From Desulfovibrio inopinatus DSM 10711 (GTDB lineage: Bacteria; Desulfobacterota; Desulfovibrionia; Desulfovibrionales; Desulfovibrionaceae), in contig NZ_AUBP01000002.1 of NCBI RefSeq assembly GCF_000429305.1, forward strand, positions 124,001 through 188,000: DNA of 64,000 bases. Reading direction: 5' to 3'. The notes below the pieces were generated by a model. It was not told the DNA's origin and did no database searches. It saw only the letters and a program-made list of their open reading frames with translations. Of this stretch, positions 43,056 to 53,806 are shown one piece after another; position 1 is the stretch's first letter, and each line of letters begins with the position of its first letter. The translations under genes were made by a program, and so were the position numbers.

Positions 43056-44882
43056 ATGGCGAGCGTAACCGAGAGTCAGCTCAATGATGTTGAGTCGTCC
43101 ACGGAAGGGGCTCCTGACGATCTGGCCCCCGTAAGTACTATCACATCGCATAAAAAAGGCGGAATGGGCACATTGCCCTCAACCGCTATCTGCGGCAACG
43201 ACATCACCTCGTCATGCCTTTATGTTTCCGCGCTGGCTATTCTTTATGCCGGTCGATGGGCTCCCGTGGCGCTCCTTATGGTCGCTGTGGTGTTGTATCT
43301 CTTTCGATCCATTTACGGGGAGGTTGTCGGCGCACTGCCTTTGAACGGTGGCGCATACAACGCTCTGCTCAACACCACAAGCAAGTTTCGGGCGTCCATA
43401 GCGGCCTGCCTGACCGTGCTTTCCTATATGGCGACCGCCGTCATTTCGGCCAGCGAAGCCGTGCACTATGTTCATGCTATTTACAGCAACATACCGATCA
43501 TCGGTGCGACCATCGGCGTGCTGGCGTTTTTTTCGATCCTGACCATTATCGGGATATCCGAGTCTGCCGGGGTGGCCATCGTTATTTTTCTCTTTCATCT
43601 GACGAGTATGGCTCTTTTGCTTGGGGTTGGCGGTCTTTTTATTGTCCACAACGGTCTTGGTATCTTTTATCAGAATCTCGCCACCCCGAGTGAGGGCGGC
43701 TTTGCCGTAGCCTTGTTTTTTGGATTTTCCGCTTCGCTTCTTGGTATTTCCGGCTTTGAGAGTTCGGCGAACTATGTCGAAGAACAGGCCGAAGGCGTCT
43801 TTCCGAAGACGCTGAGAAATATGTGGACGGCTGTTTCGATCATCAATCCAAGCATGGCCCTCCTGGCGTTGTGTTTGGTTCCCATGCAGGATGTCACGAC
43901 TCATCAGGAAGCGCTCCTCGCACATATGGGTACTATCTCTGGAGGGAATTGGCTGTCTTTACTTGTGTCAGTTGACGCTGCACTCGTGCTTTCGGGCGCG
44001 GTTTTGACCAGTTTTGTCGGCGTGAATGGTCTCGTTCGACGTATAACCCTTGATCGCTGTCTGCCGCAGTTTTTCCTCAAGGTAAATCGGCGGGGGACAA
44101 CACACCGCATTGTCATCACCTTCTTTCTCTTGACCGTATCGGTCCTTTTGATCACGGAAGGCGAACTCAAGGCCCTGGCTGGGGTCTACACGATCTCGTT
44201 TTTGACCGTGATGGCATTGTTCGGCCTCGGCAATTTGTATCTCAAGACAAAACGCGCCAGCCTGCCAAGACCGGAGACCGCACCGCTCGCCTCGGTTATG
44301 ATCGCGATTGCCGCTGTCATCACCGGCCTGATCGGCAACGCCATGCTGAATCCGTCTTATCTCGCCGTGTTCCTCGAATATTTTATTCCGGCACTGCTGG
44401 TTGTCGTTGTCATGCTCGGCCGCATCCGTATCTTACAAGCGTGCCTCTTCCTTGTGCGCTCCGTGCTCATGTTCTTGATCAAGCGTATGACCAGCACAAC
44501 CCAACAGATGCGTGCTATCATTGACAAGATCAACTCCCAGGAGATGGTCTTCTTCACTCGTGGCGACAATCTTGCCAATTTGAATCGTGCCATGCTGTAT
44601 GTTCAACAGAACGAGCATACGAACAAAATCAAGGTGGTCACTATTGTTCGTGCGAAGGACGAAGTTCCGCCACGGCTGGCGAACGATCTGGAATTCCTGA
44701 ATGAGGCCTATCCAGAGATCGAAATCGAATTCGTTGTCATCGAAGGAAAGTTTGGACCGGAGCTCATTGATGAGCTGTCGCACAAGTGGAATGTACCCAC
44801 AAATTTGATGTTTATCGGTTCTCCTGGAAATCACTTCATGTACGGTCTGGCTGACCTCAAGGGAGTTCGGCTGATTATATGA
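43056..44882 (+). CDS. APC-superfamily amino-acid permease with a cytoplasmic C-terminal domain
   Basis: A 608-residue transporter. About 40 polar residues precede TLPSTAICGNDITSSCLYVS, the unwound helix 1 region of APC permeases, and about twelve membrane helices follow to residue 480. The last 110 residues are soluble (EMVFFTRGDNLANLNRAMLY; IEFVVIEGKFGPELID) and resemble a universal-stress-like regulatory domain. The substrate is probably an amino acid or related solute. Its stop overlaps the ATG of the DUF3841 gene by four bases. Confidence 0.85.
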   Translation: MASVTESQLNDVESSTEGAPDDLAPVSTITSHKKGGMGTLPSTAICGNDITSSCLYVSALAILYAGRWAPVALLMVAVVLYLFRSIYGEVVGALPLNGGAYNALLNTTSKFRASIAACLTVLSYMATAVISASEAVHYVHAIYSNIPIIGATIGVLAFFSILTIIGISESAGVAIVIFLFHLTSMALLLGVGGLFIVHNGLGIFYQNLATPSEGGFAVALFFGFSASLLGISGFESSANYVEEQAEGVFPKTLRNMWTAVSIINPSMALLALCLVPMQDVTTHQEALLAHMGTISGGNWLSLLVSVDAALVLSGAVLTSFVGVNGLVRRITLDRCLPQFFLKVNRRGTTHRIVITFFLLTVSVLLITEGELKALAGVYTISFLTVMALFGLGNLYLKTKRASLPRPETAPLASVMIAIAAVITGLIGNAMLNPSYLAVFLEYFIPALLVVVVMLGRIRILQACLFLVRSVLMFLIKRMTSTTQQMRAIIDKINSQEMVFFTRGDNLANLNRAMLYVQQNEHTNKIKVVTIVRAKDEVPPRLANDLEFLNEAYPEIEIEFVVIEGKFGPELIDELSHKWNVPTNLMFIGSPGNHFMYGLADLKGVRLII

Positions 44883-45427
44883 TTTTTTATCATATCCTTT
44901 CCCAATCCGCCTATGAGGCCCTTCTGCAGAGAGGATACCTGATTGGCGATGGTCGTCGTTCTATGGCTGGATTTCATAACGCTTACGGCTGGATGGTTGC
45001 GCAAATGGAATGCCGGCTTCCGAAGCGGCCCCGAAAATCCGGGAAATATCCCGTCTGGGCCTGGGCAACACCACGGCCGGATCTCCGTTGCAGTGGCTAT
45101 CTCGCCCCGGGTACTCCTGGAGTGCGTCTTACGATCGAGATCGACAGTTCCTTGGTTCTGCTCTCCGATTTCATGGCGTGGCATTACTGTCTCAACGGCT
45201 GGTACTTTGCACCTTCAGAAGCAGAGGACAACGCGTGGGAGATGCGTGCCGCTACGATATCGCCCAAACAGCAACAGCAAGAGAAGCAACGCAGTTGGGA
45301 AAAAATTTTTGATTTTGATTCCTGGCGCGATCCCGATTGGTGTGGGGAAATTGAGCTCATTCAGGCGACGTTTTGGGTTCTGGAAGCGTCTATGGTCAAA
45401 GAGGCGAGACCTTTTACGTCGCGTTAA
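44879..45427 (+). CDS. DUF3841 family protein
   Basis: A 182-residue soluble protein starting MIFYHILSQSAYEALLQRGY, with GWMVAQMECRLP, PVWAWATPRPDLR and EIDSSLVLLSDFMAWHYCLN. These fit the DUF3841 family, whose function is unknown. The ATG overlaps the permease stop (ATGA), so it is translationally coupled to the transporter. A strong terminator follows. Tryptophan content is high, suggesting a compact globular fold. Confidence 0.8.
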   Translation: MIFYHILSQSAYEALLQRGYLIGDGRRSMAGFHNAYGWMVAQMECRLPKRPRKSGKYPVWAWATPRPDLRCSGYLAPGTPGVRLTIEIDSSLVLLSDFMAWHYCLNGWYFAPSEAEDNAWEMRAATISPKQQQQEKQRSWEKIFDFDSWRDPDWCGEIELIQATFWVLEASMVKEARPFTSR

Positions 45428-45483
45428 TGTTGAAATGAGAGAAGGGTGGGGGCAAATTCGTTTATCCTAATCAGAAAAAACAA

Positions 45484-45520
45484 ATTGAGGCCGGTGAACA
45501 AAAAAATGTCCGGCCTCAAT
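45484..45520. terminator. Bidirectional terminator
   Basis: A perfect 11-bp stem, ATTGAGGCCGG with CCGGCCTCAAT, and a 15-nt loop lies between the convergent DUF3841 and chemoreceptor genes. A-rich sequence before the stem gives Ts on the minus strand. Confidence 0.85.
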
Positions 45521-45568
45521 CCGTTCTGTTGACGAGTGTCAGTCAGGTGGCTCCTGCCAGAGTTCCTC

Positions 45569-47869
45569 TTATGAAAGCATGCGCGGACCGGAGGCAATAG
45601 CCTGTGTTGCATTGCTTTCGGCGGTCATCTCTTGGATGAGCGTTTTTAAAACCTGTGCTTGGTTCGCCAGCTCGCTGACGGCTTGTGCTGATTGCTGCAT
45701 TGCATGCGAAGTCTCTGATGAAATTCGGTTGACGTCCTCAACGTTTCGATGAATCTCTTCGCTCGCTGAAGATTGTTCTTCGGAAGCTGTGGCAATGGAT
45801 CGGACTTGGTCCGAGGTGGATTCAACCAAAGAAACGATTTCAAGTAATGCATCGCCGGATTGATTTGCTAAATCCGTTGCTTCTTCCGTTGTTTTTCCCG
45901 ATCGCTCGACGTTTTCAATGTTCTTCTTGGTGCCGTCTTGTATCTTTTGGATAGCGTCACCGACATCCTTTGTCGCACTCATGGTTTTTTCCGCCAATTT
46001 ACGGACTTCATCCGCGACGACAGCAAATCCACGTCCAGCTTCGCCAGCTCGAGCTGCTTCGATGGCTGCATTCAGAGCAAGAAGATTGGTTTGGTCGGCA
46101 ATATCGGAAATGACATTCATGATGTGGCCAATGTCCTCGGCTTGCTGTCCAAGGAGCCCCATATCGCTTTTCATTTCCAGGGATTGACGTTGGACGTCAG
46201 CAATTCTCCCAACGGCCAGACGAACAACTTTTGCTCCTTCCTCAGCTTTTTGTGCGGCCTGATCCGCCGTGTTGGCGGCGTGTGAGGAGTTTTGTGCTAC
46301 TTCAAAAACAGTGGCGTTCATTTCTTCCATAGAGGTCGCAGTTTCGCTGGCGCGGTGTGCCTGTTCTTCTGCTCCATGACTTGCTTGTTCTATCTGGGAG
46401 GACAATTCTTCTGAAGCCGATGTGATTATTTCCACCACATCTTCAAGCTGCGTAGCAGCGTGGAGCATTCCCTCTGCTTTCGCTTGTTCGGCACGCGCTT
46501 TGGCTTTTTCAGCCTCGGTCATTGCTTCTTTAGCTTTTGCAGTTTCTCGCCTTGCTTCTTCTCCTTTGGCTTCGGCTTCGGCAATTTTTCCTTTGAGATT
46601 TTCTACCATGGTTCTCAGGGCATCAGAAAGAACACCAATCTCATCCGCCTGGTTGACATCAAGATGTTGATTAAAGTCTCCATTTGCAACGTTACGGGCA
46701 TAGGCCGCTGATTTTTGAATTGGACGGGAAATGGTTCCGGTAAAGAACCATATAAAGATTATGCCGATGAGGGTGATCGCGGAACCTACTCCAATTTGCC
46801 AGCTTATACTTTCATCAGCACGTTCGTTCAAGGTGGATTGAAGAGTGTTCGCTTTCGCTAAAACAATATCTGCGGGCACACGAAGCAACATACACCATGG
46901 CTTATCTGTACGACCGAGTTGAATAGGGGCATAAGCCACTATATTGCCTGATGTATCACTTATGCCTACCCACTGGACCCCGCGTTGTACTTTGTCTATC
47001 ACTTCATGAAAGTTGGAAAACAATGTTGAGACGCTTTTCCCGATACTTTGAGGATTGTCACTGTTGGCAACAACGAGCCCTTCATAACTGAGAATAACGA
47101 CGTCGCCTTTGCCTTCATAAAGGTTATTGTTTACCTCTGTGGCCAACTCCTGTAAAAAATCTAGTCTCAGGTCTGTCCCAGCAATACCTAAGAATTGACC
47201 GTTTTTTTTGATCGGTACAGAAAGTGTTGTCAGCCAATCCTGTTTGCCTTGCACGATATAAGGAAAGGGATCAAGGACACTTTCTTTTCCACTTTCCTTG
47301 GGGGCTAAGTACCAGCCACCCTTACGTACTCCATTGGCATACGTATCTTGATCTTCATACCCGACGAGAGGCTGGCGAGCTATTTTCCCTGATTTATCGC
47401 GGTTCCAGTAGGGAATAAAGCGCCCGGTTGCATCATATCCACCTGCGCTGTCTCCAGCAAACTCAGCATCTCGATTGTCCAACGCGTTCGGTTCCCAGGC
47501 AGAATACGCGCCGAGATATGTCGGATTATTTTCAAGTACACCAAGTAGGATTTCGTTGAAAATATCCCGGAGTTCGTTGGCATCAACAGACGTTTTGAGC
47601 TTTAATGTTTCAAAAACTTTGGCAATGACCCGTGCCGAATCAAGATTGTCCTGCAAAGCGCTTTGAACAACTCCAGCCTGACTTGATGCCAACGATTCGA
47701 GATTTTGAAAGGCATTTTCTTTTAAGATTTTGCTTACATTGTTCAAAACAAGTCTGTTCGTATTGGACGTTGATATAAGTCCATAAATAATGAGACAGAA
47801 AGCGGACACAATAAGACAGACCCCAGACATGAAGGCAAATTTCTGTTTAATAGAACGAATTTTGAACAT
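45569..47869 (-). CDS. Methyl-accepting chemotaxis protein with a periplasmic Cache domain
   Basis: A 766-residue chemoreceptor. Helix 1 (about 11-33) is followed by a double-Cache sensor to residue 355, with [36 protein letters not shown] and [15 protein letters not shown], typical of organic-acid or amino-acid sensors. Helix 2 (about 360-380) is followed by HAMP, then a long Ala/Glu/Lys-rich coiled coil and the signalling hairpin [19 protein letters not shown]. It ends without a CheR-binding pentapeptide. It signals through CheA and CheW, which are not in this window. The ligand is unknown. Confidence 0.93.
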   Translation of the reverse strand: MFKIRSIKQKFAFMSGVCLIVSAFCLIIYGLISTSNTNRLVLNNVSKILKENAFQNLESLASSQAGVVQSALQDNLDSARVIAKVFETLKLKTSVDANELRDIFNEILLGVLENNPTYLGAYSAWEPNALDNRDAEFAGDSAGGYDATGRFIPYWNRDKSGKIARQPLVGYEDQDTYANGVRKGGWYLAPKESGKESVLDPFPYIVQGKQDWLTTLSVPIKKNGQFLGIAGTDLRLDFLQELATEVNNNLYEGKGDVVILSYEGLVVANSDNPQSIGKSVSTLFSNFHEVIDKVQRGVQWVGISDTSGNIVAYAPIQLGRTDKPWCMLLRVPADIVLAKANTLQSTLNERADESISWQIGVGSAITLIGIIFIWFFTGTISRPIQKSAAYARNVANGDFNQHLDVNQADEIGVLSDALRTMVENLKGKIAEAEAKGEEARRETAKAKEAMTEAEKAKARAEQAKAEGMLHAATQLEDVVEIITSASEELSSQIEQASHGAEEQAHRASETATSMEEMNATVFEVAQNSSHAANTADQAAQKAEEGAKVVRLAVGRIADVQRQSLEMKSDMGLLGQQAEDIGHIMNVISDIADQTNLLALNAAIEAARAGEAGRGFAVVADEVRKLAEKTMSATKDVGDAIQKIQDGTKKNIENVERSGKTTEEATDLANQSGDALLEIVSLVESTSDQVRSIATASEEQSSASEEIHRNVEDVNRISSETSHAMQQSAQAVSELANQAQVLKTLIQEMTAESNATQAIASGPRMLS

Positions 47870-48769
47870 AACGGGTGATATCCTTTTTATTAATTGTTTA
47901 TTTATGAATAGATGTGGAACAATGGCAATTGCTTGGAGTAATATTGATAGGTGCTCGAATTGAGTGTTTGTTGTTTAATATAAAAAAGTGCTTGATGCAA
48001 TGATCGAGCATCTCGTTTGTTCGGTTTTTTTGTATAATATTGAACGAAATGAGTTTCTAACTTGACTGGAATTCTGTACATTTTATGTACAAAAACATCA
48101 AAAAACACAAGGTATGAGCTTGTGTTGACTCGACATTGACCTTGGTCATCGTTTGGTTGAATAACAATTTAATTAGGTGGTTAATGTGATAATGCAGTGT
48201 GTATATTTCGCCTTGGAAATTGCGTGATAGCACAGACGCATGTTGGAAGCACGTTGATTGGGCTCTGTGGAATGTCTTCCACTTATTAGTTGTGATTGCA
48301 AAAAAAGAATCTCTTTGAAAGATGCGCTGGAAAGCGCCATGTGCCATATTTATAGTGAGTTTATAACGGTATCTGTGATGTGTTTCCCGTATGCATATGA
48401 TAGGTATTTTATATTTAATACTTGTTTCGGACTGACGAATCCATAACCCCACGCTTGTTTCTCCAATCCTGGAGGAAATAACCTACACCTTGAAGAGTGC
48501 TTGTATGCTGTTCAACTGACTTGCGATGCTTTCGGGCGTATATTCAGATTCCTGCGGCGGCAGGACCGGATATTTGATGATTATTCAAAAGGTAAGAGGT
48601 ATCCTCGTACTTCAGTCAGCTCTTGACTGCTGCCTTACATTGAATCATATAGAGATAATGAGTAGAATCTTTGTATGTATTATCCAGTATCGCTGGATTG
48701 TTCTGTTTCTTGAAAGTGATATTGTGATATGATTTATCTTGCATCTCTTGAAAGAAAGCACCAGGGCCT
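47870..48769. other. AT-rich intergenic region, about 0.9 kb
   Basis: Divergent space between the chemoreceptor and the response-regulator gene. Short frames on both strands have no ribosome binding site or protein-like composition. I see no RNA gene or strong hairpin. Confidence 0.4.
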
Positions 48770-50080
48770 ATGATTTCTTCTCAAAAAAACAAAATACTTA
48801 TTGTAGAAGATGATGATATAGATGCACGTTTTTTTGAGCATGTCGTCACTTCTGCTGGATTTAAAGCAAAAATTGCTAGAACTTCTCAAGACGCACTGGA
48901 CGCTTTTGATACTGAAACATTTGATCTTGTTTTGGCAGATTTTAAAATGCTCGACATAGATGGGATTCAATTATTAGAAATCATAAAAAGATATTATCCT
49001 GGCATCGAAGTCATAATAATTACGGCTCATGCTTCTGTAGAGACAGCTGTAGAGGCTATGCGGAAAGGTGCGTATTCATATTTTGTTAAAGGAACACCGA
49101 CGAGTAAACTGCTTGTTGAGATTTCATCCGCAATCAAACAACGATCGTTTGAACATTCCGGAAAAAATTATACTCATGATATCGAGTCATGTAGGCTTGT
49201 TACTCGTGGTGCAACATTCAAAAATGTACTGCATAGAGCGGAACAACTAGCGGAAAATGGAGGAAACGTTCTGTTGGTAGGAGTTCCCGGTACGGGGAGG
49301 GCTGCGCTTGCCCGCAGGATGCATGCGTGGAGCAAACGTCATCAAAGTCCTTTATTTGAAATCGACTGTGCAGACTATGATGATCCGTTCGCTCAACTGA
49401 CCGACGAGTTGAATAGTCACATCACCGTGGGAACATTGTTGATTCAAAATATCGATCAAATCCCACCTGATATTCTTCAAGAGCTGTTTATTGCAGTGGA
49501 AAAGCGTTTTCCCCCGACGGAGGGAGACAACCTTAATCGAATTGTCTACATCACTTCTACTCAGAGCACCCCATATGAATTGAAACAATGGGTGGGAAAC
49601 TCCTTGTTCTACCGGTATTGCGCGCTCCAGTTGATGCTGCCGACTTTAGCCGAACGCAACGAGGACATTCCTGTTGTGGTGGAGGCAATGCGGCAGCAGC
49701 TCAACAGTGAATTGGAAACTCGTGTTGAAGCTCTTGATCATGATCTTCTCAAGCATCTCTCGCAAACTGCTTTCATCCGTGAGTTCGCTGGATTGGAAGA
49801 GCTTTTGAAAAGACTTCTCCAGTCTCAAACAGAGGGAGTGCTGAAAATGGCACTTTTTAACAGGATAGAAACCTCGGATGTTGTTTTTGGCTCCGGATCG
49901 CCAATTGCACAAGGTGAACCCTCATCACTGTTGGAAGCTCGCTCTATTGCGGAAAAAAAACATATCGAACTCGTCTTGGGACGCACACAAGGCAACAGGA
50001 CACGCGCGGCCGCCGCGCTGGGAGTATCCTCCAGACAACTCTACACCCTGTTGAAAAAATACGGCATCGGCCAGGATTGA
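48770..50080 (+). CDS. NtrC-like response regulator with a degenerate AAA+ domain
   Basis: A 436-residue protein in three parts. The receiver domain (1-125) is complete: acidic pocket Asp14-16, phosphoacceptor Asp57 in LVLADFKML, Thr85 and Lys107. The middle resembles a sigma-54 AAA+ domain, but Walker A reads GVPGTGRAAL with Arg in place of Lys, the Walker B acids are replaced (TLLIQNIDQI), and there is no GAFTGA loop. The C terminus is an intact Fis-type helix-turn-helix (TRAAAALGVSSRQLYTLLKK). It should bind DNA but not remodel sigma-54 holoenzyme, so it may repress or act on other promoters. The cognate kinase starts a few bases later. Confidence 0.87.
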   Translation: MISSQKNKILIVEDDDIDARFFEHVVTSAGFKAKIARTSQDALDAFDTETFDLVLADFKMLDIDGIQLLEIIKRYYPGIEVIIITAHASVETAVEAMRKGAYSYFVKGTPTSKLLVEISSAIKQRSFEHSGKNYTHDIESCRLVTRGATFKNVLHRAEQLAENGGNVLLVGVPGTGRAALARRMHAWSKRHQSPLFEIDCADYDDPFAQLTDELNSHITVGTLLIQNIDQIPPDILQELFIAVEKRFPPTEGDNLNRIVYITSTQSTPYELKQWVGNSLFYRYCALQLMLPTLAERNEDIPVVVEAMRQQLNSELETRVEALDHDLLKHLSQTAFIREFAGLEELLKRLLQSQTEGVLKMALFNRIETSDVVFGSGSPIAQGEPSSLLEARSIAEKKHIELVLGRTQGNRTRAAAALGVSSRQLYTLLKKYGIGQD

Positions 50081-50088
50081 GTTTGTCG

Positions 50089-52299
50089 ATGAGCCTTCTC
50101 GATATCCGCACTCTTTTGCTCCTTTCCGGCCTGCTGTGGGTTGTGAGCGGAGTCACCATATTGCTCTTGAGAAGGATGGTCGAAATTCGAAGTGCTACCA
50201 GCTGGTGGGGTGGCGCGTGCATCATTGCCGGGGTGGGGGTAATTCTTATCGGCCTGCAGGGCATCGCGCCTAAAATTATTGCTCTTCCCGTGGCAAACGG
50301 CCTCTTGTTTTCAGGAGGGCTGTTTCTCTGGTCAGGTTGTAGAGTCTTTATGAACAAACGCCCGCTGTGGGGCGTCAAGTGGTGTGTTTTTCTATTTCCC
50401 CTGGCTGCTCATATCTGGTTTGCCTACCTTGATGATAGGCTTGTCGTCCGCATTGTTATAAGCATGATCCCGCAAATAACCAGCCTTTTCCTGTGCGCCA
50501 GCGAATTCTGGTGGAGGAAACGCCGCGCGTATACTCTTGCCGGCTTGCTCTTCGGGGTGATGGGAACTTTTTATACCTGCTGGACCATCACTTCGGTCTT
50601 TATGATCTCCGCTGACACGTATCTTTCATCTGGAAATATGAGCAGGATCCTGTTGCTTGCGGGATCGAGTTTTCAGATTTTCTTCATTGGGTGTCTCACC
50701 ATGCTCCTTGGCGACAGGCTCCACGAAGACCTTGCCAAAGCGAAAGAAGCTGCAGAAACGGCCAATCGCGCAAAAAGCGATTTTCTCGCGATCATGAGCC
50801 ATGAAATACGTACCCCCATGAACGCCATCATGGGCACTGCGGAAATGCTCATGGAATCGCCTTCAGCACAGGCTCGTGACTTGAGGACCATTCATGCCGC
50901 CTCGGAATCGTTGTCGGCCTTGCTCAACGACATCCTTGATTATTCAAAAATCGAAGCAGGGGAGATGGAAATAGAAAAGGTTTCATTCGATTTGATCGAA
51001 GTGATGAAAAGATTAGAGGAGATATGCCGTCTCGCTGCGTCGACCAAAGGACTTGCGTTCTCTGTTACCGTAGCACCACAAACGACTCGCTGGCTTGTGG
51101 GTGATTCGTTCAGGCTTGGGCAAATTCTTCTGAATCTGACCAACAACGCTATGAAATTCACTCCAGGAGGAGAGGTCTGTGTTGTCTCCAGAAACGCGTC
51201 GGATTGTGAAGCCGCACTTGGAGAGACATGGCTCGAATTCGAGGTGCGCGATACAGGTATAGGTCTGAATCCCCAGGCACTGGATAGCCTTTTTAAGCCG
51301 TTTACTCAGGAAGACACATCTACGACGCGCACACATGGCGGCGCAGGTTTGGGACTTGCGATTTGTAAACGTCTCGTGACGCTCATGGGAGGGACTATAG
51401 ACCTGGACAGTAAGCCTCATCAAGGTTGCACCTTTACAGTGACCCTTCCGTTTGCGCTGGCGACAGACCAGAATGTCGATTGGAATTCCGTTCACAATCC
51501 ACCAAGACAATTTTACGGCGATCATGAAGGAAAGCGGTTACAGCTTGCCCGCACCGTCAAAATTTTACTGGTGGAAGATACTGCAATAAACAGGAGTATT
51601 TTGACAAGAATGGTGCAATCCCTTGGGGCGATCGTGGAGGCGGTCGAAAACGGTCACGAGGCACTTCGGAACGTGTCGAATGCACAGTATGATCTCATTC
51701 TCATGGACCTGCACATGCCGCAAATGAGCGGCATTGAAGTCGCCCTTTCTCTCCAGGAATCCCTGGGCAGCAATGCGCCCATAATCGTAGGACTTTCGGC
51801 AGATGTGACAGCGAAAAGCATACGCAAGGCTCGCGAAGCGGGTTTTGTTGACTATCTGGCTAAACCCGTGAGCAGAGAGGCGCTGTATGCCTGTTTGATC
51901 CGAATTTTTCCAGAATGCGCCCAGGAAAGTGCCAACAACATTGGACACTCGCCAGGCGCTATGACCTTATCGGGCTTTGATCTCCAGGCCGCTTTGAACG
52001 ACTGTTGCGGTGACGTCGAGTTTTACAAAATCCAACTCAACGCGTTTCGAGACCGGGTAGAGCATTTCCCCGACGAACTTGATTTGGTGCTGGCCGCAAA
52101 CGACACAGAAAAAGCGGCGCAAATGCTCCATTCCCTGAAAGGGACCGCTGCGCTTTTGAAGGCCATAGATTTTGTGGCTCTCCTTGAGGATTTTGAAACC
52201 GCATTACAATTCCATTCCCCCCAAGAATTGCGAAGCAAAATTCCGACTCTCAAAGGCCGTTGCCGCAAACTGCGCACGATTACCTCTCGCATTCTGTAG
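50089..52299 (+). CDS. Hybrid sensor histidine kinase with receiver and HPt domains
   Basis: A 736-residue membrane kinase. The first 210 residues have about seven hydrophobic helices and no large periplasmic loop. HisKA follows with the phosphorylated His in FLAIMSHEIRTPMNAIMG. The ATPase domain has NLTNNAMKF, DTGIGLN and GAGLGLAICKRL. The receiver has LVEDTAINR and LILMDLHMPQMSG, and the C-terminal HPt carries His in MLHSLKGTAALL. This is a BarA/ArcB-like phosphorelay. I prefer ATG 50089; a TTG at 50077 overlapping the regulator's stop is possible. It follows the degenerate NtrC-like regulator, its obvious partner. Confidence 0.9.
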   Translation: MSLLDIRTLLLLSGLLWVVSGVTILLLRRMVEIRSATSWWGGACIIAGVGVILIGLQGIAPKIIALPVANGLLFSGGLFLWSGCRVFMNKRPLWGVKWCVFLFPLAAHIWFAYLDDRLVVRIVISMIPQITSLFLCASEFWWRKRRAYTLAGLLFGVMGTFYTCWTITSVFMISADTYLSSGNMSRILLLAGSSFQIFFIGCLTMLLGDRLHEDLAKAKEAAETANRAKSDFLAIMSHEIRTPMNAIMGTAEMLMESPSAQARDLRTIHAASESLSALLNDILDYSKIEAGEMEIEKVSFDLIEVMKRLEEICRLAASTKGLAFSVTVAPQTTRWLVGDSFRLGQILLNLTNNAMKFTPGGEVCVVSRNASDCEAALGETWLEFEVRDTGIGLNPQALDSLFKPFTQEDTSTTRTHGGAGLGLAICKRLVTLMGGTIDLDSKPHQGCTFTVTLPFALATDQNVDWNSVHNPPRQFYGDHEGKRLQLARTVKILLVEDTAINRSILTRMVQSLGAIVEAVENGHEALRNVSNAQYDLILMDLHMPQMSGIEVALSLQESLGSNAPIIVGLSADVTAKSIRKAREAGFVDYLAKPVSREALYACLIRIFPECAQESANNIGHSPGAMTLSGFDLQAALNDCCGDVEFYKIQLNAFRDRVEHFPDELDLVLAANDTEKAAQMLHSLKGTAALLKAIDFVALLEDFETALQFHSPQELRSKIPTLKGRCRKLRTITSRIL

Positions 52300-52689
52300 T
52301 TTTCTTCCACGTCCCCTCCCACAAGCGTTTCGAACCGGAAGTTTTGTTCAGAAATATAGAAGGCGTAACAGTCTGATATGATTTATTTTTCATGTTGACT
52401 GTTCGTCTTTTGATGTTATTCTCCTGTAGAGCTACTTGGTAAGTATGCATAACGGTGTCATTTTAAGACAGTACTCTGATCATCAATAATAAATCAAAAG
52501 AATATAATTGTTATGTATGGTATTGTTCATATTTATACGTATGTTATTGATGCAATAACAGATTGTTGTTTTCTAGTACACATATTTATTGAAGTTGAAA
52601 TGTTTCAACAAACACATGATGTTGATTTCATGAATTATGAAATCAATAAGATACAGTATCAATAATTTATACTCACATGGAAGGACGAC
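52300..52689. other. AT-rich region with an operator-like dyad upstream of the Hint gene
   Basis: No gene. A perfect 10-bp inverted repeat, TTGATTTCAT (52622-52631) and ATGAAATCAA (52637-52646) with a 5-nt centre, ends 43 bp before the Hint gene start. That is a natural place for an operator. Confidence 0.5.
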
Positions 52690-53658
52690 ATGGCTACTTA
52701 TAGCACGACGGAATACGTAGCGCTTAACGGGTCATCTGATAACGGAACCACTCTGAGCTGGACTGGGACGAAGACTGTGGAGATGAATGATGGTATAATT
52801 GACGTTGATGGAGATATGTTACTCGATAGTTCTGTGGACTATTGGTTCTTGAGCAATTATACTTATTGTGGATATTATATAACAGACGGGTCAGGGAATA
52901 ACTGGGGAATCTTTACTCAGGGCGCCTCCTATTATATTCCTTACGATCGCAATGAGTTGAGCCCTGTCGACGCGGGTGCCATAACACTCGGAGACGAAAC
53001 CCCCGGCTCTACCGACTTGAAGTCCTCCGAGCTGGAGACGGTCGTTATCTGCTTTCTCAAAGGGACTCTCATTGACACGAAAAATGGACCGACACCCGTC
53101 GAATCACTCGCGATTGGTGACGAACTGGAAAGTTGCTTCGATGAAGGTACGACCAAAACGATCAAGTTTATACACCGATTGGCAGTAGATAAGCGCACAG
53201 GAATTGCCAACGTCACCCGCATCAATCCCAATCCGATACTCCTGAGAGCAGGGAGTCTCGGTGAAAATACGCCGAATAAAGACCTTTTTGTTTCACCTGA
53301 CCACGCCTTCCTCATACATAACGAGATACTGGTTGAAGCGAACGCCATGGTGAATGGCAAGACTATCCTCTCCTCTGACACCGGGGAGCCGATTGACTAT
53401 TACTATCATATAGAATTGGAAGATCATGCACTTGTCAGCGCTCACAATACATTGTCCGAAAGCTACATCGACAATGTTTCGCGCGCCATGTTTGATACTT
53501 ATGAAGAATACAAAAAACTGTATCCTGACCAGCCTATTATGAATGAACTCGACTACCCCAGAGCAAAATCATGGCGCCAGATACCGCGTCATATTAAACA
53601 ACAATTGGAAGAACGAAAAAATGCCTTGTGCCCCGAGGTGGTCAAGAACGTCGCATAA
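52690..53658 (+). CDS. Hint-domain protein with a short N-terminal beta domain
   Basis: A 322-residue protein. Residues 1-110 are Thr/Ser/Asn/Tyr-rich beta-type sequence without a classical signal peptide. A Hint (hedgehog/intein) domain follows, starting at Cys in VICFLKGTLIDTKNGPTPVE, with SLAIGDEL, then DLFVSPDHAFLI and DHALVSAHNTLSESYIDN. The leading Cys and the conserved His fit an autoprocessing fold, so cleavage or ester formation just before that Cys would release the N-terminal domain. The last 70 residues are a charged tail. GGAAGGACGAC precedes the ATG. It stands alone after an operator-like dyad and before a secreted caspase-like gene. The domain is clear; the function is unknown. 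Confidence 0.85.
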   Translation: MATYSTTEYVALNGSSDNGTTLSWTGTKTVEMNDGIIDVDGDMLLDSSVDYWFLSNYTYCGYYITDGSGNNWGIFTQGASYYIPYDRNELSPVDAGAITLGDETPGSTDLKSSELETVVICFLKGTLIDTKNGPTPVESLAIGDELESCFDEGTTKTIKFIHRLAVDKRTGIANVTRINPNPILLRAGSLGENTPNKDLFVSPDHAFLIHNEILVEANAMVNGKTILSSDTGEPIDYYYHIELEDHALVSAHNTLSESYIDNVSRAMFDTYEEYKKLYPDQPIMNELDYPRAKSWRQIPRHIKQQLEERKNALCPEVVKNVA

Positions 53659-53806
53659 TGATATATGAGGGAGCATACCGCACTCTCTTCTCAATTGTAT
53701 CTGATGATTCCACCAGTCCAAGCTATCGCCACGAGTAGCCAAGTTCCCTGGGGTCGTGTACTGTTTCCCTCGTCGTGTAAGAGTAACTTTGAGGGGATTG
53801 GTGGCC

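Noticed and set aside
48057-48732. Short frames in the gap before the response-regulator gene
   Set aside because: All under about 130 codons, AT-driven, without ribosome binding sites or protein-like patterns.
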